Below are positions 1 through 10,944 of a stretch of 64,000 nt of DNA, piece after piece. The stretch comes from Auanema rhodensis. Taxonomy: Eukaryota; Nematoda; Chromadorea; Rhabditida; Rhabditidae. A program made the position numbers and the translations under genes. Numbering within the stretch: position 1 is the first letter of the stretch; each line of letters starts with the position of its first letter. The notes under the pieces were generated by a model. That model saw only the letters and a program-made list of their open reading frames with translations, did not search any database and was not told where the DNA came from. The stretch covers positions 20,103,638 to 20,167,637 of the forward strand of contig OZ059900.1 of assembly GCA_964057225.1 (NCBI GenBank). The letters run 5' to 3'.

Positions 1-25
1 ACGCCCCTTATGGCTAATATTGATT

Positions 26-35
26 AAATCGATTT
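26..35. other. AAATCGATTT palindrome with polymorphic centre
   Basis: A ten-base perfect palindrome containing the ClaI-type site ATCGAT is present in monomers with 29T. In 29C monomers (B, D and R types) it reads aaaccgattt and the symmetry is lost. I count 18 such monomers, among them M2, M4, M6, M8, M10, M12, M14, M27, M62, M64, M121, M130, M132, M141, M143, M154, M156 and M160. One further loss (31C) is in M163. Confidence 0.85.
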
Positions 36-72
36 TTGTTCATATGAGTCGTCAAATGCAACGAATTTCAGC

Positions 73-112
73 GTGTTACATACTAAAATGAAGCATTTTA
101 CATGCTGAACAC
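73..112. repeat. Imperfect dyad (hairpin-capable), one per monomer
   Basis: Inner arms TAAAATG (p84-90) and CATTTTA (p94-100) are exact reverse complements separated by three bases, aag or, in 93A types, aaa. Outer arms GTGTT (p73-77) and AACAC (p108-112) are also complementary, with unpaired stretches of six and seven bases between inner and outer arms. The spacer variant p93 G/A is one of the most common in the array but leaves the stem intact. The structure repeats in almost every monomer; 97A (M2, M10) breaks one inner pair, and 90A (M34, M158) breaks the base pair next to the loop. Confidence 0.85.
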
Positions 113-133
113 TAGAAAAATACAAAAACACAG

Positions 134-151
134 TATTTCCCATGAGAAATA
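134..151. repeat. 18-bp palindrome with one mismatch, one per monomer
   Basis: p134-151 reads as a palindrome centred on CATG with a single mismatched pair, p140 C against p145 A. In H monomers p140 is T and the palindrome is perfect over 18 bp. The dyad lies beside an A+T-only stretch (p147-160). Confidence 0.88.
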
Positions 152-160
152 TTTTATTAT

Positions 161-249
161 GCTGGAAAACCAGTTTTTGGAAATTTCGCTGTAAACAAGG
201 TTTTGACTTACGATTTCATGTGTTCAAACTCATGCAATGTCAATGAAAC
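161..249 (+). other. Nearly invariant core of the monomer
   Basis: Of about 20 recurring variant sites in the array, only p212 (two copies, M61 and M140) falls within these 89 bp. The rest lie at p6-160 and p250-328. Private changes are few: 162A in M67, 206T in M164, 210G in M20, 211T in M180, 242C in M50, and the altered p199-200 in M165. The core contains the CTGG-aaaa-CCAG hairpin and the CENP-B-box-like motif. Confidence 0.75.
184..200 (+). other. CENP-B-box-like 17-mer, degenerate
   Basis: Against the mammalian CENP-B box consensus NTTCGNNNNANNCGGGN, this stretch has TTCG (p185-188), A at p193, C at p196 and the last G at p199: seven of nine fixed positions, with AA in place of the first two G. 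It lies within the most conserved part of the monomer and is unchanged in nearly all copies; M165 alters its right end. A functional link to a CENP-B-like protein is speculation, since short motifs match by chance. Confidence 0.35.
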
Positions 250-294
250 CTAGCTCAAAATTGTTCGTACAACGTCTAGTTCCACTTTCACGAC

Positions 295-326
295 AAAAAA
301 ACAGGGGGTAGAAAATTAGGGAAATT
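295..326 (+). other. Variable block: A7 tract, G-run and AAATTAG direct repeat
   Basis: An A7 tract (p295-301), interrupted by G at p296 in C, F and E3 types or at p297 in P types, is followed by a G-run with several states: GGGGG, GGGGT, GAGG and AGGGT at p304-308. p319 is G or A inside the second of two AAATTAG-like copies. States at 296-319 are strongly linked (308T usually with 319A; 306A and 308G with 319G), so the block behaves as a haplotype that is swapped between monomer backgrounds. Confidence 0.85.
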
Positions 327-3300
327 AGCATATTCTGAGGGCACGCCCCTTATGGCTAATATTGATTAAACCGATTTTTGTTCATATGAGTCGTCAAATG
401 CAACGAATTTCAGCGTGTTACATACTAAAATGAAACATATTACATGCTGAACACTAGAAAAATACAAAAGCACAGTATTTCCCATGAGAAATATTTTATT
501 AAGCTGGAAAACCAGTTTTTGGAAATTTCGCTGTAAACAAGGTTTTGACTTACGATTTCATGTGTTCAAACTCATGCAATGTCAATGAAACCTAGCTCAA
601 AATTGTTCGTACAACGTCTAGTTCCACTTTCACGACAAAAAAACAGGGGTTAGAAAATTAGGGAAATTAGCATATTCTGAGGGCACGCCCCTTATGGCTA
701 ATATTGATTAAATCGATTTTTGGTCATATGAGTCGTCAAATGCAACGAATTTCAGCGTGTTACATACTAAAATGAAGCATTTTACATGCTGAACACTAGA
801 AAAATACAAAAACACAGTATTTCCCATGAGAAATATTTTATTATGCTGGAAAACCAGTTTTTGGAAATTTCGCTGTAAACAAGGTTTTGACTTACGATTT
901 CATGTGTTCAAACTCATGCAATGTCAATGAAACTTAGCTCAAAATTGTTCGTACAACGTCTAGTTCCACTTTCACGACAGAAAAACAGGGGTTAGAAAAT
1001 TAAGGAAATTAGCATATTCTGAGGGCACGCCCCTTATGGCTAATATTGATTAAACCGATTTTTGTTCATATGAGTCGTCAAATGCAACGAATTTCAGCGT
1101 GTTACATACTAAAATGAAGCATTTTACATGCTGAACACTAGAAAAATACAAAAACACAGTATTTCCCATGAGAAATATTTTATTATGCTGGAAAACCAGT
1201 TTTTGGAAATTTCGCTGTAAACAAGGTTTTGACTTACGATTTCATGTGTTCAAACTCATGCAATGTCAATGAAACCTAGCTCAAAATTGTTCGTACAACG
1301 TCTAGTTCCACTTTCACGACAAAAAAACAGGGGTTAGAAAATTAAGGAAATTAGCATATTCTGAGGGCACGCCCCTTATGGCTAATATTGATTAAATCGA
1401 TTTTTGTTCATATGAGTCGTCAAATGCAACGAATTTCAGCGTGTTACATACTAAAATGAAGCATTTTACATGCTGAACACTAGAAAAATACAAAAACACA
1501 GTATTTCCCATGAGAAATATTTTATTATGCTGGAAAACCAGTTTTTGGAAATTTCGCTGTAAACAAGGTTTTGACTTACGATTTCATGTGTTCAAACTCA
1601 TGCAATGTCAATGAAACCTAGCTCAAAATTGTTCGTACAACGTCTAGTTCCACTTTCACGACAAAAAAACAGGGGGTAGAAAATTAGGGAAATTAGCATA
1701 TTCTGAGGGCACGCCCCTTATGGCTAATATTGATTAAACCGATTTTTGTTCATATGAGTCGTCAAATGCAACGAATTTCAGCGTGTTACATACTAAAATG
1801 AAGCATTTTACATGCTGAACACTAGAAAAATACAAAAACACAGTATTTCCCATGAGAAATATTTTATTAAGCTGGAAAACCAGTTTTTGGAAATTTCGCT
1901 GTAAACAAGGTTTTGACTTACGATTTCATGTGTTCAAACTCATGCAATGTCAATGAAACCTAGCTCAAAATTGTTCGTACAACGTCTAGTTCCACTTTCA
2001 CGACAAAAAAACAGGGGTTAGAAAATTAGGGAAATTAGCATATTCTGAGGGCACGCCCCTTATGGCTAATATTGATTAAATCGATTTTTGGTCATATGAG
2101 TCGTCAAATGCAACGAATTTCAGCGTGTTACATACTAAAATGAAGCATTTTACATGCTGAACACTAGAAAAATACAAAAACACAGTATTTCCCATGAGAA
2201 ATATTTTATTATGCTGGAAAACCAGTTTTTGGAAATTTCGCTGTAAACAAGGTTTTGACTTACGATTTCATGTGTTCAAACTCATGCAATGTCAATGAAA
2301 CTTAGCTCAAAATTGTTCGTACAACGTCTAGTTCCACTTTCACGACAGAAAAACAGGGGTTAGAAAATTAAGGAAATTAGCATATTCTGAGGGCACGCCC
2401 CTTATGGCTAATATTGATTAAACCGATTTTTGTTCATATGAGTCGTCAAATGCAACGAATTTCAGCGTGTTACATACTAAAATGAAGCATTTTACATGCT
2501 GAACACTAGAAAAATACAAAAACACAGTATTTCCCATGAGAAATATTTTATTATGCTGGAAAACCAGTTTTTGGAAATTTCGCTGTAAACAAGGTTTTGA
2601 CTTACGATTTCATGTGTTCAAACTCATGCAATGTCAATGAAACCTAGCTCAAAATTGTTCGTACAACGTCTAGTTCCACTTTCACGACAAAAAAACAGGG
2701 GTTAGAAAATTAAGGAAATTAGCATATTCTGAGGGCACGCCCCTTATGGCTAATATTGATTAAATCGATTTTTGTTCATATGAGTCGTCAAATGCAACGA
2801 ATTTCAGCGTGTTACATACTAAAATGAAGCATTTTACATGCTGAACACTAGAAAAATACAAAAACACAGTATTTCCCATGAGAAATATTTTATTATGCTG
2901 GAAAACCAGTTTTTGGAAATTTCGCTGTAAACAAGGTTTTGACTTACGATTTCATGTGTTCAAACTCATGCAATGTCAATGAAACCTAGCTCAAAATTGT
3001 TCGTACAACGTCTAGTTCCACTTTCACGACAAAAAAACAGGGGGTAGAAAATTAGGGAAATTAGCATATTCTGAGGGCACGCCCCTTATGGCTAATATTG
3101 ATTAAACCGATTTTTGTTCATATGAGTCGTCAAATGCAACGAATTTCAGCGTGTTACATACTAAAATGAAACATATTACATGCTGAACACTAGAAAAATA
3201 CAAAAGCACAGTATTTCCCATGAGAAATATTTTATTAAGCTGGAAAACCAGTTTTTGGAAATTTCGCTGTAAACAAGGTTTTGACTTACGATTTCATGTG

Positions 3301-4104
3301 TTCAAACTCATGCAATGTCAATGAAACCTAGCTCAAAATTGTTCGTACAACGTCTAGTTCCACTTTCACGACAAAAAAACAGGGGTTAGAAAATTAGGGA
3401 AATTAGCATATTCTGAGGGCACGCCCCTTATGGCTAATATTGATTAAATCGATTTTTGGTCATATGAGTCGTCAAATGCAACGAATTTCAGCGTGTTACA
3501 TACTAAAATGAAGCATTTTACATGCTGAACACTAGAAAAATACAAAAACACAGTATTTCCCATGAGAAATATTTTATTATGCTGGAAAACCAGTTTTTGG
3601 AAATTTCGCTGTAAACAAGGTTTTGACTTACGATTTCATGTGTTCAAACTCATGCAATGTCAATGAAACTTAGCTCAAAATTGTTCGTACAACGTCTAGT
3701 TCCACTTTCACGACAGAAAAACAGGGGTTAGAAAATTAAGGAAATTAGCATATTCTGAGGGCACGCCCCTTATGGCTAATATTGATTAAACCGATTTTTG
3801 TTCATATGAGTCGTCAAATGCAACGAATTTCAGCGTGTTACATACTAAAATGAAGCATTTTACATGCTGAACACTAGAAAAATACAAAAACACAGTATTT
3901 CCCATGAGAAATATTTTATTATGCTGGAAAACCAGTTTTTGGAAATTTCGCTGTAAACAAGGTTTTGACTTACGATTTCATGTGTTCAAACTCATGCAAT
4001 GTCAATGAAACCTAGCTCAAAATTGTTCGTACAACGTCTAGTTCCACTTTCACGACAAAAAAACAGGGGTTAGAAAATTAAGGAAATTAGCATATTCTGA
4101 GGGC

Positions 4105-5130
4105 ACGCCCCTTATGGCTAATATTGATTAAATCGATTTTTGTTCATATGAGTCGTCAAATGCAACGAATTTCAGCGTGTTACATACTAAAATGAAGCAT
4201 TTTACATGCTGAACACTAGAAAAATACAAAAACACAGTATTTCCCATGAGAAATATTTTATTATGCTGGAAAACCAGTTTTTGGAAATTTCGCTGTAAAC
4301 AAGGTTTTGACTTACGATTTCATGTGTTCAAACTCATGCAATGTCAATGAAACCTAGCTCAAAATTGTTCGTACAACGTCTAGTTCCACTTTCACGACAA
4401 AAAAACAGGGGGTAGAAAATTAGGGAAATTAGCATATTCTGAGGGCACGCCCCTTATGGCTAATATTGATTAAACCGATTTTTGTTCATATGAGTCGTCA
4501 AATGCAACGAATTTCAGCGTGTTACATACTAAAATGAAGCATTTTACATGCTGAACACTAGAAAAATACAAAAACACAGTATTTCCCATGAGAAATATTT
4601 TATTATGCTGGAAAACCAGTTTTTGGAAATTTCGCTGTAAACAAGGTTTTGACTTACGATTTCATGTGTTCAAACTCATGCAATGTCAATGAAACCTAGC
4701 TCAAAATTGTTCGTACAACGTCTAGTTCCACTTTCACGACAAAAAAACAGGGGTTAGAAAATTAAGGAAATTAGCATATTCTGAGGGCACGCCCCTTATG
4801 GCTAATATTGATTAAATCGATTTTTGTTCATATGAGTCGTCAAATGCAACGAATTTCAGCGTGTTACATACTAAAATGAAGCATTTTACATGCTGAACAC
4901 TAGAAAAATACAAAAACACAGTATTTCCCATGAGAAATATTTTATTATGCTGGAAAACCAGTTTTTGGAAATTTCGCTGTAAACAAGGTTTTGACTTACG
5001 ATTTCATGTGTTCAAACTCATGCAATGTCAATGAAACCTAGCTCAAAATTGTTCGTACAACGTCTAGTTCCACTTTCACGACAAAAAAACAGGGGGTAGA
5101 AAATTAGGGAAATTAGCATATTCTGAGGGC
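4105..5130 (+). repeat. Tail of the four-mer HOR (A-D-A)
   Basis: M13, M14 and M15 have types A, D and A, so the A-B-C-D order continues for one monomer and then loses B and C. The block reads as a deletion of two monomers from a fourth HOR copy, or as the point where unequal exchange has joined two copies out of register. After it the four-mer order is not seen again. Confidence 0.8.
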
Positions 5131-8100
5131 ACGCCCCTTATGGCTAATATTGATTAAATCGATTTTTGTTCATATGAGTCGTCAAATGCAACGAATTTCA
5201 GCGTGTTACATACTAAAATGAAACATTTTACGTGCTGAACACTAGAAAAATACAAAAACATAGTATTTCCCATGAGAAATATTTTATTATGCTGGAAAAC
5301 CAGTTTTTGGAAATTTCGCTGTAAACAAGGTTTTGACTTACGATTTCATGTGTTCAAACTCATGCAATGTCAATGAAACCTAGCTCAAAATTGTTCGTAC
5401 AACGTCTAGTTCCACTTTCACGACAAAAAAACAGGGGGTAGAAAATTAGGGAAATTAGCATACTCTGAGGGCACGCCCCTTATGGCTAATATTGATTAAA
5501 TCGATTTTTGTTCATATGAGTCGTCAAATGCAACGAATTTCAGCGTGTTACATACTAAAATGAAGCATTTTACATGCTGAACACTAGAAGAATACAAAAA
5601 CACAGTATTTCCCATGAGAAGTATTTTATTATGCTGGAAAACCAGTTTTTGGAAATTTCGCTGTAAACAAGGTTTTGACTTACGATTTCATGTGTTCAAA
5701 CTCATGCAATGTCAATGAAACCTAGCTCAAAATTGTTCGTACAACGTCTAGTTCCACTTTCACGACAAAAAAACAGGGGTTAGAAAATTAGGGAAATTAG
5801 CATATTCTGAGGGCACGCCCCTTATGGCTAATATTGATTAAATCGATTTTTGTTCATATGAGTCGTCAAATGCAACGAATATCAGCGTGTTACATACTAA
5901 AATGAAGCATTTTACATGCTGAACACTAGAAAAATACAAAAACACAGTATTTCCCATGAGAAATATTTTATTATGCTGGAAAACCAGTTTTTGGAAATTT
6001 CGCTGTAAACAAGGTTTTGACTTACGATTTCATGTGTTCAAACTCATGCAATGTCAATGAAACCTAGCTCAAAATTGTTCGTACAACGTCTAGTTCCACT
6101 TTCACGACAAAAAAACAGGGGTTAGAAAATTAGGGAAATTAGCATATTCTGAGGGCACGCCCCTTATGGCTAATATTGATTAAATCGATTTTTGTTCATA
6201 TGAGTCGTCAAATGCAACGAATTTCAGCGTGTTACATACTAAAATGAAGCATTTTACATGCTGAACACTAGAAAAATACAAAAACACAGTATTTCCCATG
6301 AGAAATATTTTATTATGCTGGAAAACCAGTTTTTGGAAATTTCGCTGTAAACAAGGTTTTGACTTACGATTTCATGTGTTCAAACTCATGCAATGTCAAT
6401 GAAACCTAGCTCAAAATTGTTCGTACAACGTCTAGTTCCACTTTCACGACAAAAAAACAGGGGTTAGAAAATTAAGGAAATTAGCATATTCTGAGGGCAC
6501 GCCCCTTATGGCTAATATTGATTAAATCGATTTTTGTTCATATGAGTCGTCAAATGCAACGAATTTCAGCGTGTTACATACTAAAATGAAGCATTTTACA
6601 TGCTGAACACTAGAAAAATACAAAAACACAGTATTTCCCATGAGAAATATTTTATTATGCTGGAAAACCAGTTTTTGGAAATTTCGCTGTAAACAAGGTT
6701 TTGACTTGCGATTTCATGTGTTCAAACTCATGCAATGTCAATGAAACCTAACTCAAAATTGTTCGTACAACGTCTAGTTCCACTTTCACGACAAAAAAAC
6801 AGGGGTTAGAAAATTAAGGAAATTAGCATATTCTGAGGGCACGCCCCTTATGGCTAATATTGATTAAATCGATTTTTGTTCATATGAGTCGTCAAATGCA
6901 ACGAATTTCAGCGTGTTACATACTAAAATGAAGCATTTTACATGCTGAACACTAGAAAAATACAAAAACACAGTATTTCCCATGAGAAATATTTTATTAA
7001 GCTGGAAAACCAGTTTTTGGAAATTTCGCTGTAAACAAGGTTTTGACTTACGATTTCATGTGTTCAAACTCATGCAATGTCAATGAAACCTAGCTCAAAA
7101 TTGTTCGTACAACGTCTAGTTCCACTTTCACGACAGAAAAACAAGGGTTAGAAAATTAGGGAAATTAGCATATTCTGAGGGCACGCCCCTTATGGCTAAT
7201 ATTGATTAAATCGATTTTTGTTCATATGAGTCGTCAAATGCAACGAATTTCAGCGTGTTACATACTAAAATGAAGCATTTTACATGCTGAACACTAGAAA
7301 AATACAAAAACACAGTATTTCCCATGAGAAATATTTTATTATGCTGGAAAACCAGTTTTTGGAAATTTCGCTGTAAACAAGGTTTTGACTTACGATTTCA
7401 TGTGTTCAAACTCATGCAATGTCAATGAAACCTAGCTCAAAATTGTTCGTACAACGTCTAGTTCCACTTTCACGACAAAAAAACAGGGGTTAGAAAATTA
7501 GGGAAATTAGCATATTCTGAGGGCACGCCCCTTATGGCTAATATTGATTAAATCGATTTTTGTTCATATGAGTCGTCAAATGCAACGAATTTCAGCGTGT
7601 TACATACTAAAATGAAGCATTTTACATGCTGAACACTAGAAAAATACAAAAACACAGTATTTCTCATGAGAAATATTTTATTATGCTGGAAAACCAGTTT
7701 TTGGAAATTTCGCTGTAAACAAGGTTTTGACTTACGATTTCATGTGTTCAAACTCATGCAATGTCAATGAAACCTAGCTCAAAATTGTTCGTACAACGTC
7801 TAGTTCCACTTTCACGACAAAAAAACAGGGGTTAGAAAATTAGGGAAATTAGCATATTCTGAGGGCACGCCCCTTATGGCTAATATTGATTAAATCGATT
7901 TTTGTTCATATGAGTCGTCAAATGCAACGAATTTCAGCGTGTTACATACTAAAATGAAGCATTTTACATGCTGAACACTAGAAAAATACGAAAACACAGT
8001 ATTTCCCATGAGAAATATTTTATTATGCTGGAAAACCAGTTTTTGGAAATTTCGCTGTAAACAAGGTTTTGACTTACGATTTCATGTGTTCAAACTCATG

Positions 8101-9576
8101 CAATGTCAATGAAACCTAGCTCAAAATTGTTCGTACAACGTCTAGTTCCACTTTCACGACAAAAAAACAGGGGTTAGAAAATTAGGGAAATTAGCATATT
8201 CTGAGGGCACGCCCCTTATGGCTAATATTGATTAAATCGATTTTTGTTCATATGAGTCGTCAAATGCAACGAATTTCAGCGTGTTACATACTAAAATGAA
8301 GCATTTTACATGCTGAACACTAGAAAAATACAAAAACACAGTATTTCCCATGAGAAATATTTTATTATGCTGGAAAACCAGTTTTTGGAAATTTCGCTGT
8401 AAACAAGGTTTTGACTTACGATTTCATGTGTTCAAACTCATGCAATGTCAATGAAACCTAGCTCAAAATTGTTCGTACAACGTCTAGTTCCACTTTCACG
8501 ACAAAAAAACAGGGGTTAGAAAATTAAGGAAATTAGCATATTCTGAGGGCACGCCCCTTATGGCTAATATTGATTAAATCGATTTTTGTTCATATGAGTC
8601 GTCAAATGCAACGAATTTCAGCGTGTTACATACTAAAATGAAGCATTTTACATGCTGAACACTAGAAAAATACAAAAACACAGTATTTCCCATGAGAAAT
8701 ATTTTATTATGCTGGAAAACCAGTTTTTGGAAATTTCGCTGTAAACAAGGTTTTGACTTACGATTTCATGTGTTCAAACTCATGCAATGTCAATGAAACC
8801 TAGCTCAAAATTGTTCGTACAACGTCTAGTTCCACTTTCACGACAGAAAAACAGGGGTTAGAAAATTAAGGAAATTAGCATATTCTGAGGGCACGCCCCT
8901 TATGGCTAATATTGATTAAACCGATTTTTGTTCATATGAGTCGTCAAATGCAACGAATTTCAGCGTGTTACATACTAAAATGAAGCATTTCACATGCTGA
9001 ACACTAGAAAAATACAAAAACACAGTATTTCCCATGAGAAATATTTTATTATGCTGGAAAACCAGTTTTTGGAAATTTCGCTGTAAACAAGGTTTTGACT
9101 TACGATTTCATGTGTTCAAACTCATGCAATGTCAATGAAACCTAGCTCAAAATTGTTCGTACAACGTCTAGTTCCACTTTCACGACAAAAAAACAGGGGT
9201 TAGAAAATTAGGGAAATTAGCATATTCTGAGGGCACGCCCCTTATGGCTAATATTGATTAAATCGATTTTTGTTCATATGAGTCGTCAAATGCAACGAAT
9301 TTCAGCGTGTTACATACTAAAATGAAACATTTTACATGCTGAACACTAGAAAAATACAAAAACACAGTATTTCCCATGAGAAATATTTTATTATGCTGGA
9401 AAACCAGTTTTTGGAAATTTCGCTGTAAACAAGGTTTTGACTTACGATTTCATGTGTTCAAACTCATGCAATGTCAATGAAACCTAGCTCAAAATTGTTC
9501 GTACAACGTCTAGTTCCACTTTCACGACAAAAAAACAGGAGGTAGAAAATTAGGGAAATTAGCATATTCTGAGGGC
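5131..9576 (+). repeat. Monomers without clear higher-order order (M16-M28)
   Basis: Thirteen 342-bp monomers follow each other with mostly private changes and no repeating type string. Examples are M16 with 93A, 102G and 131T; M17 with G changes in the A-rich stretch near p116 and at p149; M18 with 67A; M20 with 210G; M21 with 160A and the AAGGG G-run; M23 with 140T; M27 with 29C; M28 with 93A and 306A. The 52G variant that fills the middle of the window is still absent. The segment looks like a boundary zone between differently amplified parts, where homogenisation has been weaker. No gene or insertion is present. Confidence 0.85.
7658..7675. repeat. Perfect 18-bp palindrome in an H-type (140T) monomer
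   Basis: First of eight monomers with 140T, which completes the dyad. The others lie at 13814-13831, 17918-17935, 18944-18961, 24758-24775, 27836-27853, 32282-32299 and 38438-38455. Confidence 0.9.
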
Positions 9577-10944
9577 ACGCCCCTTATGGCTAATATTGAT
9601 TAAATCGATTTTTGTTCATATGAGTCGGCAAATGCAACGAATTTCAGCGTGTTACATACTAAAATGAAGCATTTTACATGCTGAACACTAGAAAAATACA
9701 AAAACACAGTATTTCGCATGAGAAATATTTTATTATGCTGGAAAACCAGTTTTTGGAAATTTCGCTGTAAACAAGGTTTTGACTTACGATTTCATGTGTT
9801 CAAACTCATGCAATGTCAATGAAACCTAGCTCAAAATTGTTCGTACAACGTCTAGTTCCACTTTCACGACAAAAAAACAGGGGGTAGAAAATTAGGGAAA
9901 TTAGCATATTCTGAGGGCACGCCCCTTATGGCTAAAATTGATTAAATCGATTTTTGTTCATATGAGTCGTCAAATGCAACGAATTTCAGCGTGTTACATA
10001 CTAAAATGAAGCATTTTACATGCTGAACACTAGAAAAATACAAAAACACAGTATTTCCCATGAGAAATATTTTATTATGCTGGAAAACCAGTTTTTGGAA
10101 ATTTCGCTGTAAACAAGGTTTTGACTTACGATTTCATGTGTTCAAACTCATGCAATGTCAATGAAACCTAGCTCAAAATTGTTCGTACAACGTCTAGTTC
10201 CACTTTCACGACAAAAAAACAGGAGGTAGAAAATTAGGGAAATTAGCATATTCTGAGGGCACGCCCCTTATGGCTAATATTGATTAAATCGATTTTTGTT
10301 CATATGAGTCGGCAAATGCAACGAATTTCAGCGTGTTACATACTAAAATGAAGCATTTTACATGCTGAACACTAGAAAAATACAAAAACACAGTATTTCG
10401 CATGAGAAATATTTTATTATGCTGGAAAACCAGTTTTTGGAAATTTCGCTGTAAACAAGGTTTTGACTTACGATTTCATGTGTTCAAACTCATGCAATGT
10501 CAATGAAACCTAGCTCAAAATTGTTCGTACAACGTCTAGTTCCACTTTCACGACAAAAAAACAGGGGGTAGAAAATTAGGGAAATTAGCATATTCTGAGG
10601 GCACGCCCCTTATGGCTAAAATTGATTAAATCGATTTTTGTTCATATGAGTCGTCAAATGCAACGAATTTCAGCGTGTTACATACTAAAATGAAGCATTT
10701 TACATGCTGAACACTAGAAAAATACAAAAACATAGTATTTCCCATGAGAAATATTTTATTATGCTGGAAAACCAGTTTTTGGAAATTTCGCTGTAAACAA
10801 GGTTTTGACTTACGATTTCATGTGTTCAAACTCATGCAATGTCAATGAAACCTAGCTCAAAATTGTTCGTACAACGTCTAGTTCCACTTTCACGACAAAA
10901 AAACAGGGGTTAGAAAATTAAGGAAATTAGCATATTCTGAGGGC
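9577..10944 (+). repeat. Two-monomer HOR, two copies (684 bp each)
   Basis: M29 and M31 share 52G plus a change seen only in them, p140 G (tttcgcatg). M30 and M32 share another private change, p17 T to A (gctaaaattg). The order M29-M30-M31-M32 is therefore a tandem duplication of a 684-bp dimer: 9577-10260 and 10261-10944. The second copy differs at the end: M32 has 131T and the 308T/319A block where M30 has 131C and 306A, so its right part appears to have been exchanged with the next segment. These are also the first 52G monomers of the window. Confidence 0.92.

Larger units (their letters stand above)
1..342 (+). repeat. Reference monomer M1 (type A)
   Basis: This copy serves as the coordinate frame for all other units; the phase is arbitrary because the window starts inside the array. 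In order it holds: a G/C-rich start (p1-14), the palindrome AAATCGATTT (p26-35), an NdeI-type CATATG (p41-46), a dyad around p73-112, A-tracts at p116-120 and p124-128, a near-perfect palindrome at p134-151, a small hairpin CTGG-aaaa-CCAG (p162-173), a CENP-B-box-like stretch (p184-200), an A7 tract (p295-301), a variable G-run (p304-308) and the direct repeat AAATTAG twice (p313-326). Shared variants fall at p6-160 and p250-328, while p161-249 is nearly invariant. Nothing in it looks like a promoter-gene-terminator unit. Confidence 0.95.
1..4104 (+). repeat. Four-monomer HOR A-B-C-D, three copies
   Basis: Three 1,368-bp blocks lie at 1-1368, 1369-2736 and 2737-4104, each with the same four monomer types in the same order. 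Type A has 29T and a GGGGG run. B has 29C and 160A. C has 39G, 250T and 296G. D has 29C with 308T and 319A. The 39G and 250T variants occur only here in the window (M3, M7, M11). Blocks 1 and 3 share extra variants in B (93A, 97A, 127G) that block 2 lacks, so the real period may be eight monomers (2,736 bp) with the third block starting a new round. This is the clearest simple HOR of the window, and its left end is beyond the edge. Confidence 0.93.

Noticed and set aside
3-14. GCC-ccttat-GGC inverted repeat or CArG-like box at the monomer start
   Set aside because: The arms are only three bases and the A/T centre is too short for a CArG box; chance similarity.
51-65. Second CENP-B-box-like match on the minus strand starting at TTCGTTGCA (p65 down)
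   Set aside because: It fits only about six of nine fixed positions and lies in a variable zone that includes p52, so it is likely chance.
150-160. TATA-like stretch (atattttatta) as a promoter for satellite transcripts
   Set aside because: AT-rich DNA gives such matches by chance and nothing else marks a start site; RNA data would be needed.
27-215. Minus-strand stop-free run of about 63 codons per monomer
   Set aside because: It is closed by fixed stops at p24 and p216 in every unit, its first ATG (p143) leaves about 39 codons, and chance runs of this length are expected in repeated DNA.
142-246. Short plus-strand ORF of 34 codons (ATG at p142, stop at p244-246), present in almost every monomer
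   Set aside because: It recurs only because the satellite repeats. It has no ribosome-binding or promoter context, no recognisable protein features, and no sign of codon-level constraint separate from the DNA core.
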